A DNA stretch of 64,000 bases from Euptelea pleiosperma (GCA_035048495.1 CM068549.1:11952000-12015999); one strand, 5' to 3'. Shown: positions 18,877 through 32,379, counted from the stretch's first letter. Notes: a model not told the origin generated them from the sequence alone. A program made the numbers and translations.

Positions 18877-21780
18877 TAAAACTAGGGTTTTTCCTTGTCG
18901 TCGGATCAAAAACCCTAATTCCAACACATTTGTAATAATCCGAGACTTTTAATCTGTAAAATGAGCAATTTTGCACAGTGGCTCGTGTCGGATGTCGATC
19001 CGCACTAGGAATTAATCGGGTTAGCACAATGAGAACACATAAGATGATAGAAAATTAAGCATGTAACCAATAAGCAAGAACTGATGATAAACAAACTACT
19101 TTTCATTAAAATTCATGAAATCAAACTACAATTCTTGTAAGCAGATTAAAACAATAAACCTAACTAGAAATTTGGGAGAAATAGAGAGAGAAAAAGCTAA
19201 CAACTAGAGAGAGAGAGAGAGAGAAAGTACTTTCTAGAAATTTGTGTCATCGGATCGAAAACCCTAATTCCAACACATTTGTAATAATTCGAGACTTTTA
19301 ACCTGTAAAATGAGCAATTTTGCACAGTGGCTCGTGTTGGATGTCGATCCGCACTGAGAATTAATCCGGTTAGCACAATGAGAACACATAAGATGAATTT
19401 CATTAAAATTCATGAAATCAAACTACAATTCTTGTATGTAGATTAAAACAATATACCTAACTAGAAATTTGAGAGAAATAGAGAGAGAAAATGCTAACAA
19501 CTAGAGAGAGAAAGTGATATAAGAAGAGAGAGAGAATGTACTTTCTAGAGAGAGAAACTAAAGAAAGAAATATAAAATAGAGAGAGGAAGTGAGAAAGAG
19601 AAAGGGGTTTTAGAGAGAGAAAGTAAGAGAAAAAAAGAAAAAATACGTTGAACACTTACTCGGTGAGTGATTCGGTGATCAACCATTTGATTTGGCCGAT
19701 GAATGAGGATCAGCCTTGGTTGTGCTTGGGAGGAGAGGTGGTGCTCGATCGGGTGCTGCCAAGGGAGGAGGAGATTCACCCATGGGTTGGGCGTGGTAGT
19801 TGCAGTTGGCAACTCCGGTTATGGATAGAAGGTGGTGCTGCCAATCACCGCAAGGAAGAAGCTCTGACCGGTGGTTTTGCAGGCTAGGGGCACCGTCAAG
19901 ATGAAGAAGAAGAAGGTGAGTTGCAGGCTGGAAGGTGGCAATGATGGTGATTGTCGGTCAAGGTGCAAGGTAGCCAAGGGGAGAGGATAACAGGCTGCCC
20001 GATAACAGCAAGCATTGAACGGCAAAGCCGTGCACTAGTGGAGGAGATGGCGGCTTCTTGGCTAGTTACCTTGGAGTGGGATCTACATATTTTGTTGAAG
20101 AGGCAGAGGGCGTCGAAGGATGGAGGAAGCAGGGTCGTCCTCCAATGGTGGTGCAGCAAGTTCGCTGGCCGGAGATGCAGGTGCAGCTCCAGCTAGAAAT
20201 CCCTGGAGAGGAGCAAGATGGTGGAGGAGTTGTCCGTTTCTTGAAGGAGGTGCGCCCCAAGAGAACTCTGGACCAGTGTTGCTACCTGCAACATCGGCAA
20301 TGAGGAGCATGGTTGAGAGGTGAACGGTTTTGGTGGGGGCACTACACCAGTTGCCAGTGGTGGAGTGGCCAAAACTAGTTCGTTTTTGGACTGTGGTGCT
20401 TGCTGCTAATGCAGTAGCAGGCAGAGGTGGAAAAGGAGAATGAATTCAGGAAGAAGAAGCGGAAGAAGAAGGAGGAGGAGCGGTGAATGAAGAGCTCGCG
20501 GGAGAAGACGAACCAGTTCGGCGAGGTTAACGGTGAAGAAGAAGAAGAAGAAGATAGAAAGAAGAATAAGAAAATAGAAAGAAGAAGGTGGTGGAACCGG
20601 CGCACCAGTTCGATGGTGGCACGCCAGAGATGAAGGAATGGAGAAGAAGAAGAAAGAAGAAAGAGGAAAGAGGAAAGAAGAGAAGAGGAAGAAAACCTTA
20701 GGGTTTATCTACCCATGGTTTCTAAAAAGAATTTTTTTATTTTTTTATTTTATTTTTTATTTTTTACTTTTTTGAGGAATGATTTAGTGGGTTGTGGGCT
20801 CGGGCTCGAGATTTATGGGCCGTTTGGCCATGAGGTTTGTGGGCCTCTTGCAAGGCCGTGGGTTAGGGTTCGTTTGGTTGCCAAGTGAAAAAAATGCATT
20901 TTTCTTAAAAGCCATTTCATTTGAAATAGTCAAACATGCTCTCAGGGTTTTGAATCGGGGCTAAGTGATGAGGGCCCTCTGATGAACGTGAGATGATTGT
21001 AGGTTGTTGGATGATGAGATAGGGTGCTCACTCGATCGATTGGATGATCGACCAATTGATCAAATGTTAATGATGAATAATCGAATGGTCAGATGGTAGA
21101 TCGGATGGCGATCGAACGGTGGATTTGATGGATGATGGTGATAGGTTAAGGAGAGAGAGTTGATTAGAGTTAGGAGAGAAACAATTAGGATTTAGAGAGA
21201 GGAGAGAGAATTAGGGGAGATGAGAGAGAAAATTTCAGAAAATTGAGAGAAAATCACTGGCAGAGGGTCTGGAACCCTGATTGTCACTGTGTCCCTCCTC
21301 ACGCTTCACCAGTAGAGCAGACCATCATTTCTTGTTGATTCATGCGGCTTTAAATTACGCTTTGGTATGTCTCTTGGTCATTGGCTCTTCTGCTCTCTTC
21401 GTTCTTTGGGCTGGCTCTTCGGTCCTCTAGTTCAGCTCGTATTTGGCCCATATCTTCTAATCATAGCCTGTTGGCTCTCTAAGCTTTGATAATGGGCTTT
21501 CATGATCGATATGGGCCCGCAAGTCTCGAGAATCATCTAATCGGAGTTTCTTACGATAGAAGAAGCGCGTAATGAGACTTAATCAGAACGACTTTACATC
21601 TAGACTTCCGAAAATGTGTTTAACGCATGCAAATATACCATGTCGTCCAGAAAAGTGTGTTCTATGCAACAGAAGAGACTCTTCCATAGAAAAGTGGATA
21701 AATAGAGCAGTTTTACGTAGGAAAATGCGATAACACTAAAAGGATAATTGCTTAAAATAAGCAGTTTTGAGTGAATTTCA
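18877..21780 (-). repeat. Athila-like 3' LTR
   Basis: Minus-strand LTR starting TGAAATTCACTC at 21780 and ending in GTTTTA at 18877 (ancestral ...GTTTCA). It matches 45780-48358 and 40403-43052 over long stretches: the segment GAGCAATTTTGCACAGTGGC, the GAA-rich block (20440-20690), the CGGATGGCGATCGAACGG block, a tRNA-like module, and GCGCGTAATGAGAC near 21566. A ~350-bp segment at its left end is duplicated in tandem (about 18890-19250 and 19250-19510). ORFs through the GC-rich 19650-20640 block are incidental: they occur on both strands and are not conserved between copies. Confidence 0.8.
21259..21325 (-). other. tRNA-like module in LTR (copy 1)
   Basis: Minus strand: an A-box-like TCTGCTCTACTGG, 31 nt, then a B-box-like GGGTTCCAGACCC. 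Degenerate; see the 42537-42607 copy, which is closest to a tRNA. Not a functional tRNA gene. Confidence 0.5.
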
Positions 21781-22530
21781 CAACCCCCAACCAGCATATT
21801 ACCAATCCTTGGCAATTAGTATGAAATAAATGAGCTTAAAAGGGCTCTGCACATGTTGCACACTTTTTCAAATCAGCTTAGGGAAAACTCCGTTCGTTAA
21901 ATCATCAAATGGATGCAAAAACAGTCACAGGCTAGCAAAGAGTTGGGAAGTTTTGGCAAGACTACAGACTGATAATCAGGACCCAAAATAGTCAGACTTT
22001 GCGTGTGTGTGTGCTCAACATTCTCATCATCTGACAGTAAAGATTTACAGATCATGATTAGAATATTACTTCACTCGGGAATATCAGATCAAACTCTATC
22101 GCTTCTCTTTCTCCAATTTCCACATTTTATGATCGTGCTATCTGAGAATCAAGTAGGTCTTTCCTGGATTGTAATGAGGCTTAGGTCAGGTGTAAAAAAA
22201 TAAAGAGATACAGGATTTCAAAGATCTTGAGAGGATATCTCTATTTTTTTGTATTTTTCCTGCGAGTGTAACACCATTTCTTTTCTTTTTTCTTCTTTCA
22301 TATTTTTCTCGATATTTCTGAGACTGCTCAATTTCTTTTCAGCTCTTTTTCATACTTTTTTTTCATATATTTTTTTCAGCTTGAACCACTTTCTTTTTCT
22401 TTTGATTTTTCTTCTTTTCACGGTACACCTATATCAGTTATTCTTCTATCCATCTCAAAAGTAGGGTAGCTAGTCATATTTCGTAGTTGGACTGGGTTTT
22501 AGGTTGATGGGCTTAACAAGAAATGGCTTT
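21781..22530 (-). other. Athila-like 3' internal region, unit 1
   Basis: Non-coding DNA before the 3' LTR on the minus strand. The bases abutting the LTR read GCTGGTTGGGGGTTG, a G-rich tract in polypurine-tract position. Further away there is a T-rich block (22250-22400). Ends at the chromodomain-element LTR tip at 22531. Confidence 0.6.
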
Positions 22531-22633
22531 TATCACGCCCTGAACTTGGATCTATCAAACCCGACCCAGGACGACTCAATCTGACCCGTGGTCCATTACC
22601 AAGACCCATGGTTCCGGATGTGAGAAGAAAAGA
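22531..22633 (-). repeat. Duplicated LTR tip of the chromodomain element
   Basis: About 100 bp matching 24267-24369 and 37929-38033: CACGCCCTGAAC, ACCCGACCCA, AAGACCCATGGTTCCGG. It is cut precisely where the tandem unit restarts, which dates the duplication after that insertion. Confidence 0.85.
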
Positions 22634-23341
22634 GTTAGGGATGAATAATCGGAGGGTCAGACGGTAGATCGGATGGCGATCGAACAGTAGATTTGATGGA
22701 TGATGGTGATAGATTAAGGAGAGAGTTGGTTAGAACTAGGAGAGAGAAAATTAAGATTTAGATAGAGGAGAGAGAATTAGGGGAGATGAGAGAGAAAATC
22801 TCAGAAAATAGAGAGAAAATAATTGACAGAGGGTCTAGAACCCTGATCATCACTATGTCCCTCCTCACGCTTCACCAGTAGAGCAGACCATCATTTCTTG
22901 TTGATTCATGCGGCTTTAAAAGCTTTGGTATGTCTCTTGGTCATTGGCTCTTCCGCTCTCTTTGTTTTTTGGGTTGGCTCTTCAATCCTCTTGTTCAGCC
23001 CGTATTTGGCATATCTTCTAATCATAGCCTATTGGCTCTCTAAGCTTTGATAATGGGCTTTTATGATCGATGTGGGCCCGGAAGTCTCGAGAATCATCTA
23101 ATCGGGGTTTCCTATGACAAAAGAAGCGCGTAATGAGACTTAATCAGAACGGCTTTATATCTAGACGTCTGAAAATGTGTTTAATGCATGCAAATATACC
23201 ATTTCGTCTAGAAAAATGTGTTCTATACAATAGAAGATACTCTTCCGTAGAAAAGTAGATAAATAAAGAAGTTTTACGTAGGAGAGTGCAATAACGCTAA
23301 AAGGATAATTGCTTAAAATAAGTACTTTTAAGCGAATATCA
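22634..23341 (-). repeat. Partial Athila-like LTR, tandem unit 2
   Basis: Repeats 21066-21780 with scattered substitutions. Ends ...AAGCGAATATCA on the plus strand, the same terminus as the solo LTR at 43052. Confidence 0.85.
22826..22891 (-). other. tRNA-like module in LTR (copy 2)
   Basis: Tandem-duplicated copy of the 21259-21325 module, with the same spacing between its A- and B-box-like segments and a few substitutions. Confidence 0.45.
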
Positions 23342-24266
23342 CAACTCCCAACCAGCATATTGCAGATCCTTGGCAATTAGTGCAAAATAAATGAGCTTAA
23401 AAGGGCTCTGCACATGTTGCACACTTTTTCAAATCAGCTTAGGAAAAACTCCATTCGTCAAATGATCGAATGGATGCAAAAACAATCACAGGCTAACAAA
23501 AAGTTGAGAAGTTTTGGCAAGACTACAGACTGATAATCAGGACCCAGAACAGTCAGACTTTGCGTGTGTGTGTGCTCAACATTCTCATCATCCGACAATA
23601 AAGATTTCTAGATCACCTCTAAGTTCTTATGCCTCGACCTCAAATCTCATTTGCAAAACTCTCACAAATGAATCACTCATCAGCGGTTTATCTCTTTTCT
23701 CTCAATTTATATGTGAGAAGATGTGTTGATATATGAAAGCAAAGATCTCACATATGTATTATTTAAAGGAAGGACATCTTTAACAGAAGAAGATCTCATG
23801 ATTGGAATATCACTTCACTCGGGAACGTCAGATCAAACTCTATAGCTTCTCTTTCTCCAATCTCCACATTTTATGATCGTGCTATCCTAGAATCAAGTAG
23901 GACTTTCTTGGGTTGTAATGAGGCTTAGGTCAGGTGTAGAAAAATAAAGAGATACAGGATTTCAAAGATCTTGAGAGGATATCTCTATTTTCTTGTATTT
24001 TTTCTGCGAGTGTATACCATATCTTTTCTTTTTCCTTCTTTCGTATTTTTCTCTTTTTCTTGATATTTCTGAGACTGCTCAATTTCTTTTCAGCTCTTTT
24101 TTATATTCTTTTCAGCTTGAACCACTTTCTTTTTCTTTTGATTTTTCTTATTTTCATGGTACACCCATATCAGTTATTCTTTTATCCATTTCAAAAGTAG
24201 GGTAGCTAGTCATATTTCGTAGTTGGACTGGATTTTAGGTTGATGGGCTTAACAAGAAATGGCTTT
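23342..24266 (-). other. Athila-like 3' internal region, unit 2
   Basis: Longer version of 21781-22530, keeping the 180-bp segment lost from unit 1. Non-coding. It ends with GCTTT (24262-24266), the likely target copy next to the chromodomain-element LTR. Confidence 0.6.
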
Positions 24267-26295
24267 CGTCACGCCCTAAACCTAGATCTACCAGACCCGA
24301 CCCACGATGACTCAGTCCGACCCGTGGTCCATAACCAAGACCCATGGTTCCGGATGTGAGAAGAAAAGAGTTATGAGAATAGTCCAATTATTTTATTACT
24401 AGATCTCATCACCACATTATTCAAATATTAAATAAAATTGTATCAAGGTTTATTACATCATAGCTTCTAAAGTAATGCTTAATACATATTTTCTAATAAA
24501 GCTATAAAGTAAGATAATGATCAATTCTCTGCCGACTCCGAATGTGCTACGTACCCGCTCCATCAAGCAAATATAAAACATAATAAATAGGTTGAGCTGT
24601 AAAGCCCAGTAGGTACACTTCATCACCCTTATTACCATGGGGATGAGCGACTAAGCACGAATAATCAACAGAAATAATTGATAATATAAATAATGCAATA
24701 AGATAATAATAATAATAATCAAAACGAGTTCACTAATAAAAGTATCCGATGAAGCTAAATATGAAAAGAAAACTTAATGAGCATGCATGTCATAAACACT
24801 ACGGGACACACTTTATACAAACAACGGGCCAGGCTAAACTATCAAAATACCACATGGATCCAAGGGGCTTGAGGCTTTGCACCCCAGGGCTCCGGGCCCT
24901 CCTTACTCTTTAAGGAACAATTCTAAGGAATTTGGCACATAACACGTCACGAAACCCTAACTGTGTGTCCATGCACTCTCAATCTTCTTTTTCAATCTCA
25001 TAGGAGTCCAACAATCCATCAAATATTCATAGACCATGATAAAACAACACGATCTCAAATAATATACAAATCCGAATTTTAAAAAGATAACAAATATTTT
25101 TAAAACATGTTCAAATTTTTTCTAACATAACTAATCATGCTTTTGGAAACATAACACATGTAGATCTAACAAAAATAAATAATTTTTAACTAATTAAAAA
25201 ATGTAACATCAACATATCATATATACAATTTATAAAAAAATAACCATGAGAATAAAGAGAGGAAATAATCTACCTCTATTTTTTAAATTAGATCTTTATA
25301 ATATGTTCGTTTCTTCTCTTCTATCTCCTTTTTTGCTCTATGATCTTCCATCAAGTATTTCATAAAAAAAAGGTTTAGAAAAGAGCAAAAAGTCCTTAAG
25401 AAATAGCCTATAGTTTGGGTAATAGGAGGTGAAAAGTTGTTAGAACTTTGAGGTAGCTAATGGCTTGATGAGAGGAAGAACCAATACAAGAGAAGAGAGG
25501 GAGAGCTAATGGCTTGATGAGAAGAGGGTGTCTCCTATGTCCTTTATATAGCCTTACCAAAGGCTTAGGTTAGCAAGGTTAGGTTTAGGTTAACAAAGAG
25601 GTTTTCAAATGTGGTAAAGTTTATTAATGACTAAAAGAGTTTCTAAACTTAATAAAAAGTGAGTTTCTTATTTTTAAAATGAGGTTCTTCTCCCCATAAA
25701 GTGTTTAACAATTTCTACGGATGAAGAAAATAAAAATATTTTCTTTTTCATAGGTGGCATTTTGGAAAATTAAGAATGCATTATTACATTTGTTATTTTA
25801 TTCATAATTTATTTTTATTTGTACATGTGACAGCCACATAAGCAAATGAGTATTTTAAAAAATTAAACCTAGCTAGCATAGTCATCTTATTTTTAAATGT
25901 TAGGAGTAGGGTGTATGACATACATACAATCACTTAAATCTACATGCACTATTCATATGTACTTTAAAACACAAGCAATTACTTAATTAAAGCCATAGGT
26001 TATATGTATATTTTTAATTAAATAATTATAAAATTAACATAAGAATTATAATGCACATATATGGGCCCCAAATCAGTCTTCAACAAATGGGCCTTATTAA
26101 GCCCTTGTGGGCCCCATAAGATCACTAAAAAAAACTTGAAAAATTATTTTTTTCCAGAACTTTTCAAAAGTCAAATATAGTATTCTATTGGTTAAATAAA
26201 GTCAAAGTAGACATAACTAAAGTCTAAAAAGTCAAGAATACCCTAATATATCAAAATAACAAAATTGCCCTTTAAGGGAGTTTTAGGGTTTTACA
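24267..26295 (-). repeat. 3' LTR of the chromodomain element
   Basis: 2,029 bp. Minus strand begins TGTAAAACCCTAAAAC at 26295 and ends GGGCGTGACG at 24267 (ancestral CA mutated to CG; unit 1 of the tandem repeat shows TA at the same place). The first 370 bp from the left match 37929-38294. It is AT-rich inside, with no ORF of note. Confidence 0.85.
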
Positions 26296-26313
26296 ACCTA
26301 CCCCCTTAAAGAG
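26296..26313 (-). promoter_or_regulatory. Polypurine tract of the chromodomain element
   Basis: Minus strand reads TTAAGGGGGTAGGT immediately before the LTR start TGTAAAACC. This is the usual plus-strand primer position. Just upstream is TTTCGTGGACGAAATTC, common in this clade. Confidence 0.8.
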
Positions 26314-26334
26314 AATTTCGTCCACGAAATTCAA

Positions 26335-28641
26335 GTCTCACTTGTGGTAGTAAAAAGGTCTGGATACGTCTCACGTATCTCAGATTCTAACTCTCAGGTT
26401 GCTTCCTTGACACTGTGGTGTTGCCATAATACCTTGACCGATCGGATGGTCTTGGTACGTAACATTTGTTCCTTGGTGTCAAGGATCTAGATCGGTCGCT
26501 CCTCGTTCACTGCATCTTCTTGAAGCTGTAGGTCCTGCCAGTCGATGACGTGTGTTGGGTCTGGTTCATACTTCCGAAGCATGGAAATGTGAAAGACATC
26601 ATGAACTGAAGAAAGTTGTAGGGGTAGTGCAAGACGATAAGCCACATCTCCTACTCGTTGGAGAATCTCGAAAGGTCCGATGTACCTCAGAGCTAGTTTT
26701 CCTTTCTTACTGAATCTAATGATGCATCTATGTGGTGATATCTTCAAAAAGACGTGATCATTGGTCTAAAACTCTAAGGGTCGTTGATTATCTGCATAGC
26801 TCTTTTATCAACTCTATGCGGTGAGGAGTCGGTTTCTAATCAATTGAATCTTCTCTGTCATCTCCTAAATCAACTCAGGCCCTGACAATGAACGCTCTCC
26901 AACCTCTGCCCAACAAACAGGAGATCTACAAAGTCTACCGTAGAGTGCCTCGTAAGGTTTCATGCCAATACTCGCTTGGTAACTATTATTGTACGTGAAC
27001 TCTGCCAATGTTAGGTGTTCGCTCCAACTATGTACCTTTGAAGTCTAATACACATGCTCGCAACATGTCTTATAGGGTCTGGATGGTGCGCTCTGACTGG
27101 CCGTCCGTCTGAGGATGAAATGCGGTACTAAATTTAAGTCGAGTCCCCATGGCCTGCTGAAGGCTATTCCAAAACGTGATGTAAACCTTGGGTCTCTATC
27201 TGAAATGATGGATAGAGGAACGCCATGAAGTCGCATGATTTCCTTCATGTAGAGTTTGCTCAACATGATTAGTGAGTCCATCGCTCGAATGGGAAGAAAA
27301 TGGGACGACTTCGTAAGCCAATCTACGATAAGCCAAATTGCGTCTTGTCTTCGTTGAGTTTTTGGCAATCCCATCACGAAGTCCATAGTAATATGATCCC
27401 ACTTCCACTCTGATATTGGTAAAGGCTACAACAAGCCCGCTGGTATCTTGTGTTCTATCTTCACTTGTTGGCAAGTGAGACACTTTGATACGAAAGTGGC
27501 TATGTCTCACTTCATTCCTCTCCATCAATATTGGCACTTCACATCATGGTACATCTTTGTACTGCCAGGGTGCATGGTGAATCTCGATTGATGAGCCTCA
27601 GTGAGTATCTCTCCTCTGAGTTGTGTGTCGTCAAGTACGCAAATTCTACCCAAATATCTAATACTACTATCAGGTTGTATGGTGAAACCTTCTGGTCCGG
27701 TGTTATTGGTAACCTCTGCGCGAATGGCTTCTAGCTCCTTGTCTTGTCGTTGCGCCTCGATTACCTTCTAGATGAGACTAGGTTAAATAACAAAGTTATA
27801 CAAGAAAGCTCGTGTATCTCCCTTCTCGACACAAAGGTCAAAGCTCTCCATTGCTTCAATCATCTGGTGCCTCCTTAAAGATAAATTAGCTACCAATCCT
27901 CTAGACTTCCTACTTAGGGCATCTGCCACCACATTCGCCTTCCTAGGGTGGTAATGAAGGTTGAAATCATAATCCTTAAGAAACTCCATCCATCTCCTTT
28001 GCCTCAGGTTCAACTCATTCTGAGTGAAGATATATTTTAAGCTCTAATGGTCAGAGTAGACCTTGAATTGCTCGTTGTAGAGGTAGTGTCTTCAAATCTT
28101 CAGTGCGAAGACAATGGCCGCTAACTCCAAGTCATGAGTTGGGTAGTTTTGTTCGTGAATCTTCAACTGGTGTGAAGCACAAGCTATTACTTTACCTTGT
28201 TGCATGAGAACACAACCAAGTCTCTGAAGTGATGCATCGCTATAGATTACGTATTTTTCTCCACTAGTTGGTACAGTCAACACCGGTGCTGTCGTTAGTC
28301 GCTTCTTCAATTCTTGGAATGCTTGCTCGCATTCTTCTGTCCAGATAAACTTCTCTCCCTTCTTGGTCAACTTCGTCATCAGAGCTGCTAGACGAGAAAA
28401 CCATTCGACAAATCGTCTGTAATATCCTGCTAGTCCTAGAAAACTACGAATCTTGGTCACACTCCTCGGCCTCTCCCAGTTCAAAACTGCTTCAATCTTG
28501 GCTGGGTCCACCGAGATACCATTCTTCGATACTACATGCCCTAAAATTTGACTTCTGCCATCCAAAAATCACATTTATCCATATTTGCATAAAGTCGATA
28601 TTTCCTCAAAGTCTGTAATGTTGTCCTCAGGTGATGCTCAT
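26335..28641 (-). pseudogene. Gypsy pol remnant: RT end, RNase H, integrase, chromodomain
   Basis: Minus strand, from 28641: RT thumb ([28 protein letters not shown]), RNase H ([43 protein letters not shown]), integrase core ([40 protein letters not shown]), the post-core block LRYIGPFEILQRVGDVAYRLALP with VHDVFHISMLRKYEPD, and a chromodomain (26335-26485: VKVLWQHHSVKEAT, stop in place of Trp, ELESEIRETYPDLF). Stops replace Trp and Gln codons at several places, and the integrase frame shifts near 27200. The two integrase Asp residues seen are kept. Inactive. Confidence 0.9.
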
Positions 28642-31600
28642 TGTCACACCCTGAATTTTAGCACCCGACCCCGACCCGAATGCCTGTGGATCAGCCCGTT
28701 TACTCAAAATTCAGGGTGTGAAAATAATATAGGAAATAGAATTTCACAGTTTACAACGAGATATCGATAGTTCAAAATTTACTAAGGTCTCAAAATCATA
28801 ATCTCTGATAGTTAACGTCATTCGTAACACACAAAGTAAAAAGGAACCGATGATCTACTAATCACTATTCACCAAAAAGTCTCATCTATCACACGATCCA
28901 AATAATATAAAGTAATGAATTTATTACATGAATTTATAAGCAATAAAATCAAAGTCACTAATAATATTCCTCTTCAAGGATCGGCTCATGCTCATTGGGT
29001 TTGCATGTCTCATCGCCTATTCCGTTCACTGGTTGTAGTTCCTCCTCGTATTCTTCTTCGTACGTCTCGGTCTCATCCAAATCTAAAAAGTGCAGTTGTA
29101 GGAGCGAGCCAAACGCTGACTCGGGTTTTTCACCCAAAAACATGATTTAAATAATACAAGATATACAGACATGTTCGCATAAATTAAATTGTTAAATAGT
29201 AATATCATGGTCATAATGAATACATGGACAATTAATCAAAGTACTACATAACCCACACAGGGGGTCTCCTTCTTCACCAACACAGGGGGTCTTTCCAGGA
29301 TTTTCGGGTCTTTCACCTTGGAGAACTCACTCCCAACTTGCTTTATCGCTTCTAAATCGAAAATATAATGCATGTCTTCATATATATAAAAATTTACTGA
29401 AAATGTAAATATCCACGCAGGGGATCTCCAATGCGAACAGATAAATCCACAAAGGGGATCTCACATACAGAACCGACTATCAATTACAGTTTAACAATAA
29501 AGACATGCTCACAAGTCCATGACTAGTATTGAAATAATCATGAAAAAGGTACCTACCTTTGATTGTTTTCCAAGATTTCACCTTAATTCTGCTAATCGGT
29601 CATCTTCACATAAATTCAACCCAAAGTTAATAAACCTTCAATTTCTACATTTTATGAACTTGGTGTTAGTTAAATAAAGTAGATTTTAAAATCAAAATTG
29701 GGTTTTACAAGATCCCTAGAAACAACATTGTCATCTTCCGAGTCAACAATGGTCAAAATATTATAGTCATAATTTTATTATTTTTTTATATCTTTTCAAA
29801 AATAGAACTGGTAAGATAACATTAAGCTCGCCTTCTATAGATTTGGGCACTATAATAAGATGGTTTAGGATTGACCCGATGGTGGATTGAGAACTTTGAT
29901 GGGTGGTGTCAACTTTGGAAATGTTGGTTGTTTAGTAGATTAATAGACAATGCAACTTGAATAGCTATATAAGTTGCAGGTCGGCTGGCTGCTATGGAGT
30001 GCTACAACACTCCCAATAGGGTCGGTTTGGAGCCGTAAGATTAGTTGAGTAACTTAGGTTGACGATTCGGAGCATGGTTGTCTGGAATATTTCATAACCA
30101 GAAAGCTAGTTGTCACGAGAACAAGGTAGCGTTGTTCGGCCAGACCATTAAGTAGCTGAGGGTGACGACCATTTGGTTGCACCACATTGATGAGGATCAC
30201 CAAGATTAAATGACCAGATCTCGAAATTCTGACTAAGGGAAGATCCAGTCGAAGGGATATAGGAGAGGGTGAGTTATTGTATGTTGAAAAGAGGAGGGAA
30301 AGGACAAGAAAATAAAAGAAACAAGAACCTAGGAATGGATTAGAGAAGGATTATCATACTTTAAAGATGGATGTTGATTGGAGGAAAGATGATCCACGAT
30401 GGGGCAACTTCAAGGTAGAGAGATCTTGTTCGATCAACGACAGATCTACTTCAAGGAGTTACATGGCATGGTTTCTTTTGGCAACAACACTTCTATATTC
30501 ACGGTGGAGATTCTCAAGGGCCAGTAGATCAGTTGACGGCTGACACTTATGGTGGGGATGGGGCTCTTAAAAAACACTCTGGATGAACGGTATAAGGGAA
30601 AGGGGTGGTAGATGGGGAAACGTGGGTTCCTTAATGTAATACGGGTATAGAGAACCCTTTTTTTTTTTGGAGTTCTTGAAGTATATTGATAGGGTTTAAG
30701 TTGATCTAACGGTGCTTAAATAGGCCAGGGTAGGTTTGCTTTTGTTTTAAACGTTGCAATAGGTTATGGAAAACCCAATTGACATGGACAGTACTGGAAA
30801 GGATGGATGTAGATGAGGGCCCCACTATGTTTGGGTTTTGGGTTGGGAAGACCTAGTTTTGAAAAGGTTTTGTAGTAGGTTATAAAGACCCAAGAGGATA
30901 AAACAAAAGGAAAAGCTTTGATCTAATAATAGAATATGTTAACAAAGGGTTTAATTAATTTAATAGTTGAGGTAGTGTTAGTAAAGAACTATAGATATAT
31001 AACTAATTTTTGACGGAGAGATAGTCTTGTAGGGCTGTTGGGTGTATAACTTGGGTTGGGTTTTCTTATCAAGAAGTTTAGAAGGGAAAGAAGAAACAAG
31101 GTAAAAGAAGTATTACCTAAATGCAAGTGGACGTAGGTCAAAGATCAAGGTAGAGATGTGTGATGCAGATCCTACGGATGTCGACTGCAACTTCTAGAGA
31201 TGGCTTGTTGATCTTCAAGAGGCCCGGGTGATGGGCGTACACCCTACAACTTTTGGAGGTGGCTTCTGATCACATGCGAGGTTCTTGCTGGACTGTTGGG
31301 GATTGTTGAAGTGGATGATCGAGATGAAGATCTGCAAGGAGCTGTATGGCTGCAAGTTGTTGTGGATTGGCAGCACTTCTACACGTGACGGGAAGGATGG
31401 GGTTAGGAAAGAGGCTAGGTGCAAGAGTCGCTGATTCACGATGGAGGTTTCTCAAAGTCGTATGAAGACGTTGGGAGGCCAACAGCAATCTTAATTAGGT
31501 TTTCAAAGACGTTAATGAGAGGAGGGGGCATCCATATATATAGGTTAGGTTTCAAAGGGAGGGTGAGGTGAACGGGTGGTGGGAAAGTTTTTGGACGGTG

Positions 31601-32379
31601 ATAAGGGTTTAGTAAAGAAAGGGTCAACAATTGAGAAGGGTTGAATAAAGTGATGAAAACTTTGAGTTTTGAGAGGTCACGGTTATGGCATGGGTTTGCC
31701 TTTTGTTTTAGGAAAAAAAAACTATATTACTTTAAAAAGATGAAAGAGAATGGATTTTCTTTATTAAAATAACAGTTTGGGTGGTATGGTGGTACAAATT
31801 GGAAAGTGTTTTATGTCCTAAGTTTTATTTAACTCTATCATAATAGTTAAGAAAAATTTAGTTTTCTTACAAGTTAAGCATTTGTATGTAATTAATTTAC
31901 TTATAGTCTTTATAATTTAATAAGTACTAGTTATTACATAAGTACCCCATGTAGTAATAATATATATATACATAAGAAATAATTATAGTTGCAAGGTGTG
32001 GCACATACACCATATCCCATATACACGTGCATAATACGCATACATATACACTCATATCACCAAGCATAGGAAATTGCATATACAAAAATAAAAATTTAAA
32101 ATAACACATATATTGTTGATGTCTAGAATAGATTCAGAATACGTGGGAATCAAAACAGCCTGTAAAAATGCTTGGGGTCTGCTGAGCCCATGTGGGCCCG
32201 CAAGAGACAGCCTAGAAATCCTAAAAAAATTTCTGTCTCGGAATCAGCCAAAAATTGACGAGGATATTCTAACAATTAAGTAATTGTATTTCTTGAAGAA
32301 ACATTTCATGAAAAAGGGTCCTAAATATTAAAATGGACCAAAATACCTTTTTTATGAATTTTTTTTTCGGGGTTTTACA
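28642..32379 (-). mobile_element. Solo LTR (3.7 kb) inside the gypsy RT
   Basis: Bounded by TG...CA: minus strand starts TGTAAAACCCCG at 32379 and ends GGGTGTGACA at 28642. Target copies CTCAT (28637-28641) and CTCGT (32380-32384) differ by one base. Removing it restores the RT reading ...EEHE-H-LRTTLQTL. The terminal sequence is not repeated inside, so this is one LTR rather than a complete element. Contents are non-coding: AT-rich with GT-rich blocks; short ORFs at 31215-31630 and 28915-29145 have no recognisable domain. Orientation is by analogy with the chromodomain-element LTR. Confidence 0.75.

Larger units (their letters stand above)
21066..24369. repeat. Tandem duplication spanning the Athila LTR, internal DNA and the neighbouring LTR tip
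   Basis: Unit 1 is 21066-22633 and unit 2 is 22634-24369. Each contains part of the Athila-like LTR, about 750-925 bp of internal DNA, and the first ~100 bp of the chromodomain-element LTR. The breakpoint falls on a shared GTTA (21066, 22634, 24370). Unit 1 lacks about 180 bp present in unit 2 (23610-23795), lost between short AGATC...ATGATT repeats. The duplication arose after the chromodomain element had inserted. Confidence 0.85.

Noticed and set aside
19648..20323. Overlapping GC-rich ORFs on both strands, possibly a small gene
   Set aside because: They lie inside the Athila-like LTR, occur on both strands at once, and the equivalent ORFs at 46236-46893 and 40913-41670 differ in length and frame. 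This fits purine-biased non-coding LTR sequence.
28958..29143. Acidic ORF (DLDETETYEEEYEEEL) as a possible protein
   Set aside because: It lies inside a solo LTR, is only 61 codons long, and has a shadow on the other strand.
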